Source: Paraphaeosphaeria minitans (taxonomy: Eukaryota > Ascomycota > Dothideomycetes > Pleosporales > Didymosphaeriaceae). From it: a stretch of DNA of 64,000 bases. Below are positions 33,007 through 43,585 of this stretch, one piece after another. Below the pieces are notes generated by a model, which was not told where the DNA came from, did not search any database, and saw only the letters and a list, made by a program, of their open reading frames with translations. Numbering within the stretch: the first letter of the stretch is position 1; each line of letters begins with the position of its first letter. The stretch lies in the NCBI GenBank assembly GCA_015832175.1, contig WJXW01000008.1, positions 806,001 to 870,000 on the forward strand. Reading direction: 5' to 3'. The translations under genes and the position numbers were made by a program.

Positions 33007-36000
33007 ATGGCGTACGATTCATCGGCGGGATATGCCGCACCCGACGTGAGCATCTTCCAGGACAGCGATGCGACGCTTCCCATGTTCAACATCGAGCGCG
33101 TGTCGCTGCAATTCTCCGTCGCTTCAGACTTTGTGGCCGCTGCCGTCGCGAACAATGTGCTCGTGCTCGCCCTGTCCACGGGACGCATCCTGCGTATCGA
33201 CCTGGACAGCCCTGCCGACATCGACGGTTCGCTACAGCCCTCCAAGCACGCTTCGAGACTTTCTCTGACAGTACGCAGATATCGACCTGCCCAAGAAGAC
33301 GTCCGAGGTCGGCGTCATCAAGCGCTTGTTCCTTGACCCCTCGGCGTCCCACCTCATCGTCACCACCACCCTCGCCGAGAACTTCTACCTCCACACCCAG
33401 TCACGGACGCCCAAGACCTTGTCCAGGTTAAAAGGCGTCGCAGTTGAAAGCATAGCATGGAACCCCTCCCAGCCCACCGCCTCGACGCGAGAGGTCTTGG
33501 TAGGCGCGTCCGACGGAACCGTGTATGAAGTCTACATCGAGCCGTCGTCCGAGTTCTATCGCCGGGAAGAGCGCTATCTGAAGGGCGTATATAAGACCAA
33601 CGATGGGCCCATCACAGGCCTGTGGACCGACATGGTACCTGGGAGGAATGACTTGCGACGCGTCATCATCGCAACCCCCTCCACGTTTCTGCATTTCGCC
33701 GGCAAGGTTGGGCGTCACGGCCATGAAGGGAGCGGCTCCATCTTCTCCAAGCTCTTCGAGACCGAATCGGCGACGGTGCACGAGATCGCCAACGTCGCCT
33801 CCACCGCCACCTCGCTCCTCGCCGTGTCGCCTGAGATCGAAGACACACCATCGTCCGATCATACAAATGCCGAGAGGATATTTGGCTGGCTGACTTCGCA
33901 GGGTGTGCTCCATGGCAAATTGCACTTGTCCTCGGACACTTCTGAACTGGGCGGGAGAGTGCTTGGCGAGTCGAAGATGCTGCCTAGATCACAGATGCCA
34001 CCCTCACAAAGCGCCAGCGGGCGCAACAGACGGACACAAGATTCTGTCACTTCCATGATCCTCAGCCAGTGGCACATCCTGCAACTGATTGATGGCAGGA
34101 TAGTGGCCACTAATCGACTGGACGACACCATCGTGCTGGACCAAGTAGTATTGGAGCCCGGTCAGACTGCGCTAGCCCTGGTAGCAGATATCAAGAAGAA
34201 CACATACTGGCTCTTTACGAATCAGGACATTTTTGAGCTTGTCATCACAGATGAGAGCCGAGACGTCTGGAACATCATGCTCAAGGCGCAGCAATTCGAT
34301 GCAGCATCGCAATACGCAAAGACAGCGGCGCAAAAGGATGCCGTAGCAACAGCATCAGGCGATTACCTAGTTGGGAAAGGACAGTACTCGGAAGCCGCAG
34401 CCGTTTACGGCCGGAGCACCAAGCCTTTCGAGCAGGTGGCACTTGCATTCATCGACAAGGGCGAGCAGGATGCATTGCGCAAGTACTTGCTCACCAAGCT
34501 TTCCACCTTGAAGAAGTCGTCCACCATGCAGCGTATCATGGTCGCCACGTGGGTCACTGAACTCTATATGGCTAAGCTCAACACCCTAGACGATACCATC
34601 ACCACCAAGGCGGAGCTTTCCGAAAGCATGAACGCCGCTGAGACCCAGGATCAGTTGTCAGTTATTCGGAAAGAATACCAAGAGTTCGTTACCAAGTACA
34701 AGTCCGATCTAGATCGAAAGACAGTCTATGAAATCATCAGCAGTCACGGAAGAGAAGAGGAGCTGTTGTACTTCGCTACAGTAGTCAATGACTACAACTA
34801 TGTCCTCGCCTACTGGGTCCAACGGGAACGGTGGCGCGAGACTTTGGATGTACTCAAAAAGCAAACCGATGCCGAGGTATTTTACAAGTACAGCAGCGTA
34901 CTGATGGCGCAGGTAGCTGTGGATCTTGTCGAGATCATGATGCGACAAACGAATCTGAATGCCCGGAAGCTCATACCCGCCTTCCTTAACTACAATAATG
35001 TTACTAAAGTCTCGCTGAACCAGAATCAAGCGGTGCGATACCTGCTGTTCGAGATAAACCAACATCAGTCGACTGATGCAGCCGTCCACAACACGCTGAT
35101 CTCTATTTATGCCTCGCATTTCACAAGCGATGAATCGGCGCTACTTGCGTATCTCGAAGGGCAATCAATGGCTCATGAGCAGAACTACGACGCTGACTTC
35201 GCCCTTCGTCTCTGTATACAGCACAACCGCGTACAGTCTTGCGTTCACATCTACAGCTCCATGGGACAGTATGCGCAAGCTGTCGACCTAGCACTTAAAT
35301 ATGACGAGATCGATCTTGCTAGCAACGTTGCAGACCGCTCCAATACCGAGCCCGCTCTGCGCAAAAAACTGTGGTTGGCGATCGCCAAGAAGGTTATTTC
35401 GCAATCGTCGGGAATCAAAACGGCTATTGAGTTTCTTCGGAGGGTGGACTTGCTACGGATAGAAGATCTCATCCCGTTCTTTCCGGACTTTGTGGTCATC
35501 GACGACTTCAAGGAGGAGATTTGCTCTGCGTTGGAAGACTACTCGCGCAAAATTGATGAACTCAAGCTGGAAATGGACGAATCGGAAGAGACAGCTGCAC
35601 ACATCAAGACCGACATAAAAGCCCTCGAACAGCGATATGCCATCGTGGAGCCAGGCGAACGGTGTTATGTCTGCGGCTTGCCCCTCCTGGCGCGCCAGTT
35701 TTTTGTGTTCCCATGCCAGCACGCTTTCCACAGCGATTGCCTGGCGAAGAAAGTCGTTGAACTTGCGGGTATGGCGAAGGGTAAGCGTCTTGGTGAGCTG
35801 CAAATGGAGGTTAGTAAGGGCACAAGCACAGGTGCCAAGAGGGAGAAGGCCATCAAAGAACTGGATGCCCTGGTTGGGTCATCTTGGTAAGTTGCTGCCC
35901 CCTTTGGAAAGGTCTGGTAACATGCTAACGCGCGTCGCAGCGTGCTATGTAGCGAGCTGGCCGTCAGACTTATCGACGAACCGTTTGTATCGGCTATGGA

Positions 36001-36025
36001 TGATAAGAACGAATGGGCGTTGTAG
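33007..36025 (+). CDS. vps18: Vps18/Pep3, core subunit of HOPS/CORVET
   Basis: Three exons (33007-33226, 33279-35886, 35941-36025) give 970 residues, close to fungal Vps18. It is a shared core subunit of the HOPS and CORVET tethering complexes that drive fusion at endosomes and the vacuole. The N-terminal half is the Pep3/Vps18 beta-propeller (RLFLDPSASHLIVTTTLAEN, GVAVESIAWNP, GASDGTVYEV). The second half is an alpha-solenoid of clathrin-repeat type (AIEFLRRVDLLRIEDLIPFFPDF is a family block). The end is a RING-H2-like finger split by the last intron: CYVCGLPL, FPCQHAFHSDCL, then CVLCSELAVRLIDEPF in exon 3. Without splicing out 35887-35940 the final Cys pair would be lost. Introns are 52 and 54 nt. 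Confidence 0.92.
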
Positions 36026-36689
36026 AACCGGAGACATACCATGGAGATACCACAGCTCCCACGCTATCATAACTACACAGTACCAATGGTCCACAGCTTG
36101 CTGATTGCTGCATTGCACAAGGTTCGGGGACGTGTTTGCGAGCTGGTCAATTGAGACTAGCAAAACTTGGCATGTTCCTCTGGTTGTTAACCGCAACTCG
36201 GGTCTGCAACATGTGACGCGGACTGCAAGCTTCGAAGCAGCTCATTCGTGTTTCATGAACCACAGATGCCCCGTATCGTCACGAAGAGCGATACGGAGCT
36301 GATAGTACTCGACTCATTGCCTCAATAGGTGTTTGTGCCGATTTTCGAAACCTTGAAGGATTCCCACCTGCGTTGAACCGCGCGTCCTCACGTTCTGTTA
36401 CCCAATGCCTGTGAGGTTCCTGAGCATTATAAGAGGTTCGCTAACTACTATCGCGGCGAGGCGCAGCAATGTTGATCGCGTCGGGGGTAGCACGTCCCGC
36501 CGGCTGATCTGTTCTACATGCGAATGAGCAAGAAACGACACGCTACGGTAGGGTGCCAAACAGGGGTGACTACCACGTCTGCATGATTAACAACAGTGAT
36601 TCCTGATTTTTCCCTCTTGTTATTCCGGACTGAATATCCTTTCACAACGTAACGACCGGCAGGTACGATGGGGAAGACATCCCAGAGTC
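36026..36689. other. Spacer, no gene seen
   Basis: The 3' flank of vps18 and upstream region of the next gene. No domain-bearing frame or repeat was found. Confidence 0.5.
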
Positions 36690-38528
36690 ATGGACGTATC
36701 ATACGGAAACGAACCTTCACTTGCACATGAGCATCCGCCACCCTATTCGCCAGTGCGCGGAGCTCGCGAGGAACACAAAGGAGTGTGGGACGACAAGAAG
36801 GTCGATGGGATCGTAGTGCGCATTGCAAAGACCTGGACGAGGACCGCCACGTTTCAAGAAGCTCCTAGGAAGCTTGTACGAACCACGTCGGGCTTCCTTC
36901 AGCAACGTACCTGGCCGGGCATTAGGGACACGACGACAACGCATGTTACGTCAATCGTTACCTCTGCTCCGCGGACGACATGGAGTTTCATTCAGGACCA
37001 CGTTTGCCGGCCTATCTGGAACTATCCGCTCAAAGCAGCACAGTTTTGGGGCCTGCTGTTGCTTATTTTAGGCATCGTTCCTTTCGTGGTATACGGAGTG
37101 ATGGTTGGAACGCCGTACGGTAGATTCTACTATGGTGCTTTTTCCGCAAAAACTTTGGGGTGTGGTGACGCGCTAGGTGTGCCGCAGAATTCGACTGTGG
37201 TGGGAATCGAAGCATTGTTCGTCCTGGACTGGACATTCGGCCATTTCTCCTTCTCGCGAGTGAAGACGATTGGCGTGGCGTGGGACATCCTTGTTGGACG
37301 TGGTGTGCAGATGGTATTCTGGGCCATATCGTATCGTGTTTTCTCGGACGCGCTGCTCCGCTTGATCGAGCGGCATCCGGCGTCCTTTGAGACGTTCAAG
37401 AGTATCAGTCTCGAGGGTCCTGGCCTCGGCTCTTCCCGCGTCTTACTGAAACAGCTGTTCCGCAACCGAGGTGTACGCACTTGGTTCCTGTTCTTCTACA
37501 TGCTTGTGGCTTCCTTTTACGTGCTCAGTATCCCGCCACTGCTCGGAGCCATGTCTGGTTACGATAGCACGGCGATTGCCTGGGTCGCTGTCGGCAACGA
37601 CGACACCATCGTCCCTTCTTCCCAGATCATCGAGAGCTACGCTATACTGGGTGTCAGGAATCAGACGTTTGACCAGCCCATGTGCGACACCACGACCATG
37701 GAGCTACGCGACTTCTCCTACCACAAGATGGACATTGAGAAATACTGCGACTGCAAGCTCCCGAACGGAACCGTCCTCCCTTACGAACAATGGCAGTACC
37801 GATACAACTCGTACAAGTTGTACAACTACAACAATGACCCGAACTGGGTTCCACCACAGGGGCCCTACCGGTACGACGATTGCAACCCCCGGTTCGACGG
37901 CCAGACCGGCGTCTACCAGTCCACCTGGGGCCAAGACTCGGGCTATCCACGCGCCAGTTCCTGGGGCGAATATGCCTGCAACGATTCGTTCCCCGTCACG
38001 CTTCCCAACGGCAACACGTACTCCATCTACGACGTCGACTTCACGGCGAACAGCTACTGCTTCGGGAACAGGACGTACGCGTACTGGGATCTCGTCGACG
38101 CCACGCGGTGTCTGCCCGACACGGCGGATCCGAGCTACCAGTGGGGCTTCTCCTCTGCCATGATGGGCGTGTGCTTCATCGTCAACCTGGCGTGGTGTCT
38201 GTCGATGTGGGTCGTGTGGCAGGATGCGCTGAGGGCGGGGCTGGTGAGGAGGGGCTACCGCATGTCACCGTTGAGGGCGGCTTTTGTACTCACAGAGGCG
38301 GCGCGCCGGAGGACTGGGGTGAACGGGGTTGACGGCTTGGTGCTGAGGGATGGAAGGCTTCTGGGGAGGGAGCTGAGGCAGGGCAAAGGGAGGAAGGAAG
38401 CGGTGGTGGGTAGGGAGGTGTTCGAAGAGGGTGGTGGCGAAGACGATGTGGAGTATGAAAAGGGTAATACTATGATTATCAAGAGACGACCTGTCAGAAC
38501 TAGAAGTAGAGATGATGTGGGTGTGTGA
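36690..38528 (+). CDS. Fungal polytopic membrane protein, function unknown
   Basis: Single exon, 612 residues. A Pro-rich cytosolic-looking N-terminus (HPPPYSPV, a PPxY motif that could recruit a WW-domain ubiquitin ligase) precedes about five hydrophobic helices: FWGLLLLILGIVPFVVYGVM, a region near GVQMVFWAISYRVF, WFLFFYMLVASFYVLSIPPL, and MMGVCFIVNLAWCLSMWVVW near the end. Between the third and last helices is a roughly 200-residue Cys- and aromatic-rich loop with several NxT/S sites (NQTF, NGTV, NDSF, NRTY), probably extracytosolic. The C-terminus is a basic and acidic tail. Similar predicted proteins are widespread in Pezizomycotina, but I cannot name a function. Confidence 0.8.
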   Translation: MDVSYGNEPSLAHEHPPPYSPVRGAREEHKGVWDDKKVDGIVVRIAKTWTRTATFQEAPRKLVRTTSGFLQQRTWPGIRDTTTTHVTSIVTSAPRTTWSFIQDHVCRPIWNYPLKAAQFWGLLLLILGIVPFVVYGVMVGTPYGRFYYGAFSAKTLGCGDALGVPQNSTVVGIEALFVLDWTFGHFSFSRVKTIGVAWDILVGRGVQMVFWAISYRVFSDALLRLIERHPASFETFKSISLEGPGLGSSRVLLKQLFRNRGVRTWFLFFYMLVASFYVLSIPPLLGAMSGYDSTAIAWVAVGNDDTIVPSSQIIESYAILGVRNQTFDQPMCDTTTMELRDFSYHKMDIEKYCDCKLPNGTVLPYEQWQYRYNSYKLYNYNNDPNWVPPQGPYRYDDCNPRFDGQTGVYQSTWGQDSGYPRASSWGEYACNDSFPVTLPNGNTYSIYDVDFTANSYCFGNRTYAYWDLVDATRCLPDTADPSYQWGFSSAMMGVCFIVNLAWCLSMWVVWQDALRAGLVRRGYRMSPLRAAFVLTEAARRRTGVNGVDGLVLRDGRLLGRELRQGKGRKEAVVGREVFEEGGGEDDVEYEKGNTMIIKRRPVRTRSRDDVGV

Positions 38529-38823
38529 AAAGGAAAAGAAATGAAAACAAAATATATATTGACTGATGGTCTCGGCCGCTACTTCCGTTTTATGGAGCTA
38601 GAAGGTCCATGGTATATATATAGATTATCTATTGCGTACGTGTGATAGAGTTCTCTTTTGCACCTGCGCCTGTACGCAACACGTTTTTAATGCCTGTCAA
38701 ACCTGCCCACCGTCTTTACTCGGGACAAATAGGTAGCGGTGACGCTACAGTTGGAAGTGTGCCCCGCACCCTAAAACTATGCAATGCGACCCTCCCGCAA
38801 CCCCCAAAGGCCCAAAAATGTCG
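38529..38823. other. Short spacer
   Basis: The 3' flank of the membrane-protein gene, with AT-rich runs (AAATATATATTG, TATATATATAG) that could serve in 3'-end formation. No gene. Confidence 0.4.
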
Positions 38824-38832
38824 AAAAAAAAA
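38824..38832 (-). terminator. RNA polymerase III terminator of tRNA-Ala
   Basis: Nine consecutive A on the plus strand, read as nine T on the tRNA strand, lie two bases beyond the tRNA 3' end. That is the standard pol III stop. Confidence 0.85.
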
Positions 38833-38834
38833 TG

Positions 38835-38937
38835 TGGACTTGCTGGGAATCGAACCCAGGACCTTTCCCATGTATCCGCAATGCTGCAAGCAACACTCAA
38901 ATGCTAAGGGAAAATTATACCACTAAACCACAAGCCC
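38835..38937 (-). tRNA. tRNA-Ala (anticodon AGC) with a 31-nt intron
   Basis: On the minus strand a complete cloverleaf folds: acceptor GGGCTTG/CAAGTCC, D arm with GTTTAGTGGTATAAT, anticodon stem TTCCC/GGGAA, variable AGGTC, T arm CTGGG-TTCGATT-CCCAG and discriminator A. The anticodon is AGC (38903-38905). A 31-nt intron (38871-38901) begins one base after the anticodon, the canonical eukaryotic place. The third acceptor pair is G-U (G3:U70), the hallmark of alanine tRNAs, which confirms the identity independently of the anticodon. The mature length before CCA addition is 72 nt. TATATAAATTATATA about 30-45 bp upstream may help TFIIIB bind. Confidence 0.93.
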
Positions 38938-39619
38938 CAATTGATGAGAATTGTGCTCTCTATATAATTTATATAGACGTGTTGTGTCATCCTGGCCTGC
39001 AGGAAGGTGGGGAGTAAATTTGAGCGGGTTTCCGATTTTTTTCCCTGCCCCGCTAGGTGGATAGGTAGTGCGGAGATGTTCCCGAGACTTTATGACTAGA
39101 GAACGCTAATACTTTATTTGATGGCTTTGATGCCATGTGGGTACTTGCAGCATGGGGTTTGGGAGAAAAGAAGCTAGGTAGTCGCGCGGATCACTTTATG
39201 TCGTACTAACGAACATCTAGACGAAAGTCGCATTGCGTGCTATAAGCTGTTGAGTCGCAGCGAAAAAATCCTGTTAGCCACTCCAAATACCCATGCATAT
39301 GCTCTTACTACCTTTTAAAGCGGGCGCTTGACGACTTGGTTCAGACTGTTGTCACTATACTCAACTGCTTATAAGAATGTAGAATATCTCAAAGGTACCA
39401 AAGCGCACGTAAAGTGAAGGGAAATGAAGTCAAGTCATATGTGCCAAATACAGCATTTTACGGTGATGTGTAAGACAATCGAAACACCTTTTAATGGGAC
39501 TAAAAGCGCTTGATTCAGGCTGACTTTTCGATGATATTGCTTGGCTAAGAACAGCGCCACAGCGATGAGACATGACAGTATCACAGACGTTGTAGGTAGG
39601 ACATGTTTGCCCACTCACC
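38938..39619. other. Spacer, no gene seen
   Basis: Upstream flank of the tRNA and 3' flank of the next minus-strand gene. Nothing recognisable. Confidence 0.5.
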
Positions 39620-40102
39620 TCAACAGATCTCTATCCGCGCCTTCTTGACCTGCAACAACGTACCGTAAATCATCATCTTCTTCACAGCCAAAGCTTGCGG
39701 CCGCATCCAATAGAACTTCAACCGAACATCCTCGCAATAGTCCAGGATCATACTTCTAGCCTGAGCCTCCGTGAGATCCCGGTACTCCGGGAGAGTAACG
39801 AGAAGCCTGCCCACAGCACCAGGATCAACCTGGCGGAGAAGCGATTCTACCTCGCTGCCTTTGGCTTCGAGGCGGTTCACGAGGCTTTGTAGTTCAATTG
39901 CTTTTGCTTCCGCTTCCGGAACCGTTGTGCCGCTCTCGAACATGGAAGAACGGACGAGGAAGAAGGTGTCCATGGTGTCATGGCTTGACTGGTACAATTC
40001 GGCGATGCGAGTCGTGAAGAGGTCAAGCAGGTTGTCCGCTAGTAAAGTAGCCCTGTTGCAGCGCAGCCCACGCTCGCGGGCGCAATCACCGAAATCCAAC
40101 AT
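39620..40102 (-). CDS. Hypothetical protein, 160 residues
   Basis: Uninterrupted frame from an ATG at 40102 to a stop at 39620. The product is mostly alpha-helical by composition: LLADNLLDLFTTRIAELYQS, a Glu/Leu-rich segment with heptad-like spacing (EAEAKAIELQSLVNRLEAKG) suggesting a short coiled coil, and MILDYCEDVRLKFYWMRPQ near the end. No membrane helix, signal peptide or known domain is seen. A GA repeat directly abuts the start codon and would lie in the 5' leader. The real gene may have additional exons. Confidence 0.5.
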   Translation of the reverse strand: MLDFGDCARERGLRCNRATLLADNLLDLFTTRIAELYQSSHDTMDTFFLVRSSMFESGTTVPEAEAKAIELQSLVNRLEAKGSEVESLLRQVDPGAVGRLLVTLPEYRDLTEAQARSMILDYCEDVRLKFYWMRPQALAVKKMMIYGTLLQVKKARIEIC

Positions 40103-40104
40103 CT

Positions 40105-40106
<2 letters not shown>

Positions 40107-40145
<39 letters not shown>
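40107..40145. repeat. (GA)n dinucleotide microsatellite
   Basis: Thirty-nine bases of uninterrupted GA repeat, starting 5 bp upstream of the minus-strand start codon at 40102, so transcribed as CT repeat in the leader. Confidence 0.95.
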
Positions 40146-40150
<5 letters not shown>

Positions 40151-41298
40151 GTTATTATGATTTGCGCTGGCCCAAAAGCCTAAATTTTGCGCTTCGAGAA
40201 CCGCTTTCGGGTATCCAGCTTCCGCCGTGCGGTTTCTGTTCTGTGGTTGTGGAACGTGTGTTTCTGGTGCGAAATCGTGCGACGCTAAGACTTGTATCTA
40301 CCGCTTTGCTATGTGTACAACTGGGTCGGAGCATTGTGGGAGCCTCGGACACAATGCTCTTGTGAGTTGGTACACAATGTGGTCCTTTGTTTGAAACATA
40401 GACTTCGGCATCGCACGGATATAGCAATGGGGTGCACACAATGTGATAATAGCCGATTCTGCTATTCTAGGTGAAACAAAAATAAATCACGGCCAGTTCT
40501 TTGTCTTGGGGGGTTAGACTATGCCACCCACCTGGGTTACCCATGGTGCGTAATATATGAAGCCAAATACTCGCAAGCCTGGCACTGCTGCAACTCATAC
40601 AGTCCACATATTAGTATCCCCAAAAGTGTATAGCCTTGAAAGTAGTAGGAGAAAGGGTATGGGTCGATCAGAGGGAGATTGAATTGCCATAGTCAAATTC
40701 TAGTCAGAAAACAGCCTCTCTACGCCTGCAAGGTTATACTCGACACTGGAAATAAGCGAAATGTCTAAGATATGTTGTAAAATCCAACCGCTGAAACAAT
40801 AGAACACGAAAACCAGCTGCGTTGATCGAGGCTTCATATGCGAATGCATCAATAGTGCGCGGAATCGGCCCGGCGTAGCAACTCGTCGGCATTGTCGGCA
40901 TTGTCGGCATGACCGGCATTGTATCTCTATGCGTCCTTTTGTTCCCAGGCCTTCCTTTAATTACATATCCGCGAATTCACCCAAGACTGCGGCATATCAT
41001 ACAGTTCCGAGTAGTCAGCATGACGAACAGTCCCCTACAGAATTCAAAGCATTGTAATGCTTACCTTCGAAGCCGATTGCGGAGTAACTGACTTGCTGAC
41101 GGTGCAGCGCCGGCAGATTAAGTCCAAATGGATAGATTTGCGATATAACTGCTCTAGATCTCTTACAGTAGAGTTTGGGAACTAGTTAAGAAGCAAGTGT
41201 GGGAGAACGATTTTGAGAAGCAGTATCATCGCGGAAAGCACTACGTCACGATTAATCATCAAGACTACTGAGAATCAAACAGCAGTAAGTACTACAAA
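40146..41298. other. Gene-poor spacer
   Basis: No supported gene. A short GGCATTGTC triplet repeat (about 40889-40920, three units) is the only local structure noted. The right end is the promoter region of the cyanamide hydratase gene. Confidence 0.5.
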
Positions 41299-42200
41299 AT
41301 GCACATATGCGCCGTCCTCGGATTGATCGCTTCGTCTCTAGTCATGTTTCAGCCCGTAGACCGCTCCAACAAGACTCTTGAGTCCTATGGTTGGGTATCC
41401 GTCCCACATGATCAGTCGGTTCTTCTGAAGGACATCAGTCCGTGGAATCCCGCAACTTATGAGGTTGCCGATATCCAGCTCCCAGACACCGAACTCGCGA
41501 AGAAGGTGAAGGATTACGCGAAAGAGCGATTGCCGGAAGGCGTATACAATCACTCCATGCGAGTGTACTACTATGGTGAGTGTTTTCCACCTTCGAGAGA
41601 TGCCGTGAACCTCAGTTCGATGTAATGTGGTAGACAGGTGCCTCGATCGCTCAGAAGCACCTACCGTCTTTTCTACCGAGTCTGGAAACATACTACTTGA
41701 CAAGCCTTCTCCATGACATCGGCACTACCCCGGAAAACATCCATGGGACACTTCTGTCGTTCGAGTTCTATGGTGGCTACGTTGCAATGGACTTGTTGAA
41801 GGGGTACGGTGCATCCAGAGAGCAAGCGGAGAGTGTGGCGGAAGCAATCATCCGGCATCAAGATTTAGGCGATGTTGGTACAATTACCACCGTGGGACAA
41901 CTGATTCAACTGGCTACTCTTTTCGGTACGTCCAAAAGTCCGCGTGCCAGGCCGGTGGGGTAGCTCAGTACCAGTTAATAGGCTGACTTACTAGACAACG
42001 CGGGTCAAAACCCTACCCTTATAAGCAAGCATACCATTGAGTCGGTTGTTGCCGCTTATCCGCGTAAACAATGGTCCAGCTGCTTCGCACACACAATTGG
42101 GGAAGAGATAGCTCTGAAACCCTGGGCCCATTCTTCAGCGATTCCGAAGTTCGCTGAGACCGTAGCGGGAAACAAGTTAATGGAACCGTGGGACCGCTAA
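41299..42200 (+). CDS. HD-domain cyanamide hydratase (Cah/Ddi2 family)
   Basis: Three exons (41299-41575, 41638-41925, 41995-42200) with introns of 62 and 69 nt give 256 residues. The family hydrates cyanamide to urea; yeast Ddi2/Ddi3 and Myrothecium Cah are known members. Metal-binding HD residues are present in YNHSMRVYYYG, SLLHDIGTT and EAIIRHQDLG. The YGWVSVPHD start motif and the terminal WSSCFAHTIGEEIALKPWAH ... NKLMEPWDR match the family well. The first ATG adds a hydrophobic stretch (CAVLGLIASSLVM) not expected in a cytosolic enzyme; the second ATG at 41344 would give a 241-residue protein and may be the true start. All family residues appear intact, so it is probably active. Confidence 0.88.
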
Positions 42201-43217
42201 ACAGCGGTTATACAGCGCGTGCAACCGTTTGTAATACGGTAACAGCCCTTAACCAATTATTTTCAGTTGAAGTTGAAGTAGTCGAATAAAACGCGTGTTT
42301 AGACAACAATGCCACTTAAGATCTGTGCGAACCACTACTGCCTACTTTTCAACTCGATCGTAACGTCGGCCGTACTCTTCATCAACATTCCTTATGCTAT
42401 TTCTTACTAATACCGACCCAGCATTCCTGACCGCCGTCGCTTTGGCAAAATCAGGCTGGAAACCAGCATACGGATACGGTACGCTGTAAAACGCGGCCCC
42501 AGCGTCACGTTAGATGCAGTAACAGTTATTCCACAGCCAAATGGAGATTTCTTGTTAGTGCTAATGCTAGGTTTTAACACAGGCTGCTAGTTTTGTTGGG
42601 CTTCTCAAACTTTAGGCTTAGTTCTTGATTTAATTTCCATGCCTATCACATTTACCACATGTCCAGCAGGAAGTCCTACACTTGTCCCATTCTCATCTGC
42701 TTTCTGCAGGGTTGCCGGTTAACCCACACCGATACGTCCAGTTCCAGCTCTGCATGTCGTTAACCTCGTATAAGGAAATCCATTAAAAAGTTCATAGCGG
42801 ATCGTTCTGAAGTCTGCGTTCTTGGTGTATTCCTTCTTCTTTTTGGTATGGATGCTTCAGTGGTATAGGGCTGAATTCTAACATCACTGTGTTGTTGTTG
42901 TCGTCCCACTCGTCTTAGACTATAGTATCAGCTGCTTACGAAGTAACGGGCGATGACAGCGATTCGGCGCGTCTTCTTTTTGAATATAATAGGCTATGGG
43001 CTAGCATAACGGAAGGCGAATGTCCGCGCGAAGTTGTATTCAGAAAATTGAAGATGTTATCTAGCCAGATATGCATTAGCGCAGGGCAAGCCCCGCAGCG
43101 CTATGCACCCGAGCTTCGCAACGAGGTGTGGGCGAAATATTGGACAATTGATATGGACATTCTATTTTCTGGTATATCTACGATGCTGCTTGCATACCTC
43201 CCATCAAATCACCAATA
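42201..43217. other. Gene-free stretch before the putative transposon boundary
   Basis: About 1 kb with frequent stops in all frames and no recognisable protein, repeat or RNA. If the Starship interpretation is right, this is the flanking host DNA or a decayed element. Confidence 0.5.
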
Positions 43218-43235
43218 GCATCGGTGGTTTAGTGG
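43218..43235 (+). other. 18-nt tRNA-Gly 5' fragment, possible insertion site
   Basis: GCATCGGTGGTTTAGTGG reads as the acceptor strand, positions 8-9 and the first half of the D arm of a eukaryotic tRNA-Gly. The following bases (GAGTACGCG) diverge and no B box (GGTTCGAATCC type) follows within 150 bp, so the gene is cut. Its position 350 bp before the inward-reading DUF3435 recombinase fits the 5' junction of a Starship that inserted into a tRNA gene. Chance similarity cannot be excluded. Confidence 0.45.
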
Positions 43236-43585
43236 GAGTACGCGTGCGATGACGATGAATACACCGGAAACGCTCAGGCCGTGGTTTTTCAAACCCAGAA
43301 ATTGTGAACTTTTTTCATGGGCAGGAATATCCAGAAATGGATTTTCGAAATCTATATCTTGGCGTGGCCCCATGCATATCCCTGTAACGCTACTTATAGA
43401 TTCTGGAAATAGGAAAGCGCACATTGTCTTGTCCAATAGACTGATACCAGGGCTTCACGGAAGGTTGCAAGTCAGACACGGTCGTAGCGATGCGCAATTT
43501 GCATCTAGGGCTTAATGTGATGCGATCAACCATTTTCATCACCTTACTTATCTATCTCTCTGCCTTCCTCAACCAAGTTTACATC

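Noticed and set aside
32625..33245. 206-codon minus-strand frame
   Set aside because: It overlaps the vps18 promoter and first exon on the opposite strand, with no domain and no sensible start.
37471..38163. 230-codon plus-strand frame inside the membrane-protein gene
   Set aside because: A Thr/Ser/Arg-rich shadow in a different frame of a clear 612-residue coding exon.
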